Assembly (NCBI GenBank): GCA_963732925.1
Contig: CAVTBJ010000013.1
Location: 1-64,000 of the forward strand
Origin: DASZRZ01 sp963732925
GTDB lineage: Bacteria > Acidobacteriota > Terriglobia > Terriglobales > Acidobacteriaceae
Reading direction: 5' to 3'
Length of the DNA stretch: 64,000 nt
The position numbers were made by a program, and so were the translations under genes. The notes beneath the pieces are model-generated. The model did not search any database. It was not told where the DNA came from and worked only from the letters and a program-made list of their open reading frames with translations. Shown here piece after piece: positions 61,941 to 64,000 of the stretch (positions are counted from its first letter, which is position 1; the number at the start of each line of letters is the position of its first letter).

Positions 61941-62867
61941 TTACTTGGCCCGGGGATGAGTCTTATCGTAGACACGCACCACGTGCTGCATGGAGAGCTG
62001 GGTGTAGCGCTGGGTGGTGGAGAGCCGCTCATGCCCGAGAAGTTCCTGGATGGCGCGCAGGTCGGCTCCTTCTTCCAGCAGGTGGGTCCCGAAGGCATGA
62101 CGCAGGGTGTGCGGATGCACGTCCGGGGAAAGGCCGCGAGCGACGGCGATGCTCTTTACAATTCTTCCCACGCTGCGCGTGGTAAGAGGGCCACCACGCA
62201 GGTTCACGAGAAGAACAGGGCTGGATTTCCTGCTGTCGGACAGGATCTTCCGCCGCTCCGGAAGGTAGCGGGCCAGGGCCTCGGCAGCGGATTCCCCGAA
62301 GGGGACCTGCCGCTGCTTCTTACCCTTGCCGCGCACCAGCACGGTCTGGCTGGCCCAGTGAATATCCGCTTCCCGCATACCGGCCAGTTCGGCATTGCGC
62401 AGCCCGCACCCATAGAGCATCTCCAAAATCAGGCGATCACGCTCGGGAAAGGCCGCTAGCTCCGGCATCTGCTGATCCATGACAGCGTTGACTTCCTCGA
62501 TGGTGGGCACGCGCGGCAGCTTCTTGGGCAAACGCGGTGTGGAAACCAGGGCGGCCGGATTCTGCTGGATCAAGCCTTCCCGCCCCATCCAGCGAAATAG
62601 CGAACGCACAGCGGCGAGGACGCGCGCTACCGAAGTCTTGCTCAAACCGCGGTCGTAGAGATGCGACAGAAAGGCGCGGATGCGCAGATGATCGACCTGC
62701 TTCCAGCGTGTGTCCGGACCGAGAAAGCGCGCGAATTCTCCCAGGTCGCGGGTGTAGGCGCGCAGGGTGTGGCGGGAAGCGGCGCGCGCGTCAAGGGTGT
62801 GGAGGAACGCGGCCACGGTCTTTTCGGCGGGGCCCGGCCTTGAGGCATGGGCGCGGGCCCCGTTCAT
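61941..62867 (-). CDS. Tyrosine recombinase XerC-like
   Basis: Site-specific recombinase of 308 residues, one of a pair for chromosome-dimer resolution at dif. N-terminal core-binding domain (FLHTLDARAASRHTLRAYTR), then catalytic motifs: Arg in YGCGLRNAELAGM, Lys in VRGKGKKQRQVPFG, HTLRHAFGTHLLEEGADL, LLGHERLSTTQRYTQL with nucleophile Tyr in RYTQL. ATG 62867 overlaps the stop of the upstream XerD-like gene by four bases (ATGA), so the two are co-translated. XerC versus XerD is assigned by order only; the two could be swapped. Confidence 0.88.
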   Translation of the reverse strand: MNGARAHASRPGPAEKTVAAFLHTLDARAASRHTLRAYTRDLGEFARFLGPDTRWKQVDHLRIRAFLSHLYDRGLSKTSVARVLAAVRSLFRWMGREGLIQQNPAALVSTPRLPKKLPRVPTIEEVNAVMDQQMPELAAFPERDRLILEMLYGCGLRNAELAGMREADIHWASQTVLVRGKGKKQRQVPFGESAAEALARYLPERRKILSDSRKSSPVLLVNLRGGPLTTRSVGRIVKSIAVARGLSPDVHPHTLRHAFGTHLLEEGADLRAIQELLGHERLSTTQRYTQLSMQHVVRVYDKTHPRAK

Positions 62868-63871
62868 GGCTGCTCCCCTTCCCCGCCGAGCTTTGCCCGC
62901 AGCCGCGCCCGGGGATGCTTCTGGTAGACCTGCTTCAGGCGGTCCATCGCCATGTGCGTGTAAACCTGGGTAGTAGAAATGTCGGCATGTCCCAGGATGG
63001 TCTGCACGGTGCGCAAGTCGGCGCCGTTCTCCACCATGTGCGTCGCGCAACTGTGGCGCAGCATGTGCGGGCTGGCGTGTCCTCCAGCGCGTTGCGAGGC
63101 CTGGCCCACCATCTGCCATACCCGCTGCCGCGTCAGCGGACTGCCGCCACGTCCTACGAACAGCGCCGTCGACGAACGCCCGTTACAGAGCGCCGGACGA
63201 GCGGCAGCGAGATATTCGCGAAGCGCTTCCTGCGAAGCGCGTCCCAGCGGCACCAGCCGTTCCTTGTCGCCTTTGCCGCGCACCATCATGCAGCCGAGGT
63301 CCAGCTTCAGGTCCTCGAGGCGCACGGTGACTAACTCTGAAACCCGCAGCGCGCCCGCGTACAGAACCTCCAACATGGTGCGATTGCGGCATTCGAGTGC
63401 GGAGTGTCGCCTGCCGGAGTTCGGAGACTCAGGAGAATGCCGAGCCAACAGAGTTTCGATTTCGGAGGTGGCCAGCGCCTTGGGCAGCACCTTCCACTGG
63501 CGGGGACTCTCGATGTTGAGCGTGGGATCGTGAACGATGCGGCGGTCCAGCAAAAGAAATTTATAAAACTGCCGCAGGGCAGAGAGCTTTCGCGCCACAG
63601 AGCGCTCGTCCAGGCCATCCGCGCGCAGCCGCTGCAGGAATTCGAGGATGTCCTTCGTCTCTGCTTTCGCCAGGGTCTCTGCTTTCGCGAGGGTCGCGCC
63701 TTTCGACCGGGTGCGTTGCTTGCGAGTGCCGAGAAATTCGGAGAACTGTGCCAGGTCGGCCCGATAGGCGGCCAGGGTAAGCCGCGCCAGTCCCTTTTCG
63801 ACTTTCAGAAACCCGGCAAAGGCTTCCAGAAGACGATGGTCCGGCGACGGCGGCTCGGTCACAGGCGGCAC
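62864..63871 (-). CDS. Tyrosine recombinase XerD-like
   Basis: A 335-residue recombinase: core-binding domain (FAGFLKVEKGLARLTLAAYR), catalytic Arg in YAGALRVSELVTVR, Lys in VRGKGDKERLVPLG, then HMLRHSCATHMVENGADLRT and LGHADISTTQVYTHM with Tyr nucleophile. A duplicated six-residue block TLAKAE occurs near residues 60-72 from a tandem 18-bp repeat. With the overlapping downstream recombinase it forms a two-gene operon. Members of this family also act as integrases, but no attachment site or mobile genes are seen here, which favours XerCD. Confidence 0.88.
   Translation of the reverse strand: MPPVTEPPSPDHRLLEAFAGFLKVEKGLARLTLAAYRADLAQFSEFLGTRKQRTRSKGATLAKAETLAKAETKDILEFLQRLRADGLDERSVARKLSALRQFYKFLLLDRRIVHDPTLNIESPRQWKVLPKALATSEIETLLARHSPESPNSGRRHSALECRNRTMLEVLYAGALRVSELVTVRLEDLKLDLGCMMVRGKGDKERLVPLGRASQEALREYLAAARPALCNGRSSTALFVGRGGSPLTRQRVWQMVGQASQRAGGHASPHMLRHSCATHMVENGADLRTVQTILGHADISTTQVYTHMAMDRLKQVYQKHPRARLRAKLGGEGEQP
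63657..63692. repeat. Tandem 18-bp repeat inside the XerD-like gene
   Basis: GTCTCTGCTTTCGCCAGG (63657-63674) is followed by GTCTCTGCTTTCGCGAGG (63675-63692), differing at one position. It encodes TLAKAE twice. Being in frame, it lengthens the linker without breaking the gene. Confidence 0.85.
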
Positions 63872-63910
63872 TCGATCATTATGCGAGGGGGACGCCCCTG
63901 GCGGGGTGAC

Positions 63911-64000
63911 TCACTGGGTTCCGCGCTTCCCGCCGCGGAGGCGCGCAGGAGGATTCTTCCAGAAGGGCCCTCGATCAACCGGTTTTGCGCTTTTTGCCGG
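63911..64000 (-). CDS. Possible C-terminal end of an upstream protein (partial)
   Basis: On the reverse strand codons from the window end read PAKSAKPVDRGPFWKNPPAR and GGKRGTQ, with TGA at 63911-63913. The composition looks coding, 39 bases before the XerD start, but 29 codons are too few to identify. A second open frame crosses the same stretch. Confidence 0.3.
   Translation of the reverse strand, partial: PAKSAKPVDRGPFWKNPPARLRGGKRGTQ

Noticed and set aside
61941..63871. Integron or prophage integrase module
   Set aside because: Two tyrosine recombinases are adjacent, but there are no attI/attC sites, cassettes or phage genes within the window, so the XerCD reading is simpler.

Overview
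The window is 64 kb of high-GC bacterial DNA from a Gram-negative, double-membrane organism. The gene set most resembles an acidobacterium (Terriglobia/Koribacter-like). That placement is inferred from gene families and intergenic style, not from a marker gene: no rRNA or tRNA was seen. Most of the window is ordinary chromosomal DNA. There is no CRISPR array, prophage or insertion sequence.

Layout. 0-6.4 kb: SET-domain methyltransferase, proC, an SDR oxidoreductase, a long-form isocitrate lyase and rimO. 6.4-14.8 kb: one giant reverse-strand gene that joins a TamB-like protein to POTRA domains and an Omp85 barrel, then a small outer-membrane barrel protein. 15-21.2 kb: a UbiD decarboxylase, a PfkB kinase, an Entner-Doudoroff pair (KDPG aldolase + KDG kinase), and an iron alcohol dehydrogenase that closely resembles hydroxyacid-oxoacid transhydrogenase. 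21.4-25 kb: PilZ protein, a MoxR/Mg-chelatase-like ATPase with a VWA partner, and a secreted lectin-like protein. 26-35.6 kb: K+ channel, NmrA-like protein and a metal/oxidative-stress group (CDGSH protein, universal stress protein, ZIP transporter, hemerythrin, Dps), with a MidA-type methyltransferase and a Gly/Ser-rich lipoprotein. 35.6-39.7 kb: glycolate oxidase glcD-glcE-glcF. 40-44 kb: CBS protein, an LPPGL-repeat secreted protein, DUF58 and PGPGW membrane proteins. 44-50 kb: pyruvate dehydrogenase aceE-aceF-lpdA and msrA. 50-57 kb: DinB-like protein, MFS exporter, a secreted Cys-rich rhodanese with a TlpA thioredoxin, and dnaX-ybaB-recR. 57-64 kb: an unassigned structured RNA with a strong terminator, a CheY-like receiver, a zincin, an ATP-grasp ligase, a DUF4142 protein, a degenerate HD protein and a tandem xerD-xerC pair.

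How it fits together. Central carbon genes dominate: the pyruvate dehydrogenase complex, isocitrate lyase and glycolate oxidase (both produce glyoxylate), and Entner-Doudoroff enzymes. Envelope assembly (the TamB-Omp85 fusion) and protection against metal or oxidative stress are the other themes.

Three points deserve most attention. (1) The TamB-POTRA-Omp85 fusion in a single open frame of about 7.5 kb. (2) A roughly 124-nt RNA candidate after recR with mutually exclusive pairings and a perfect 11-bp terminator stem. (3) Single-base frame breaks confined to 23.9-37.6 kb (VWA, NmrA, ZIP, MidA, lipoprotein, Dps, glcF, glcE), while long genes on either side are intact. In most of these genes the frames can be rejoined without in-frame stops, which points to either a low-accuracy stretch of assembly or very recent decay. 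An extended -10 promoter of the form TGCTAnnnT recurs in front of several genes.
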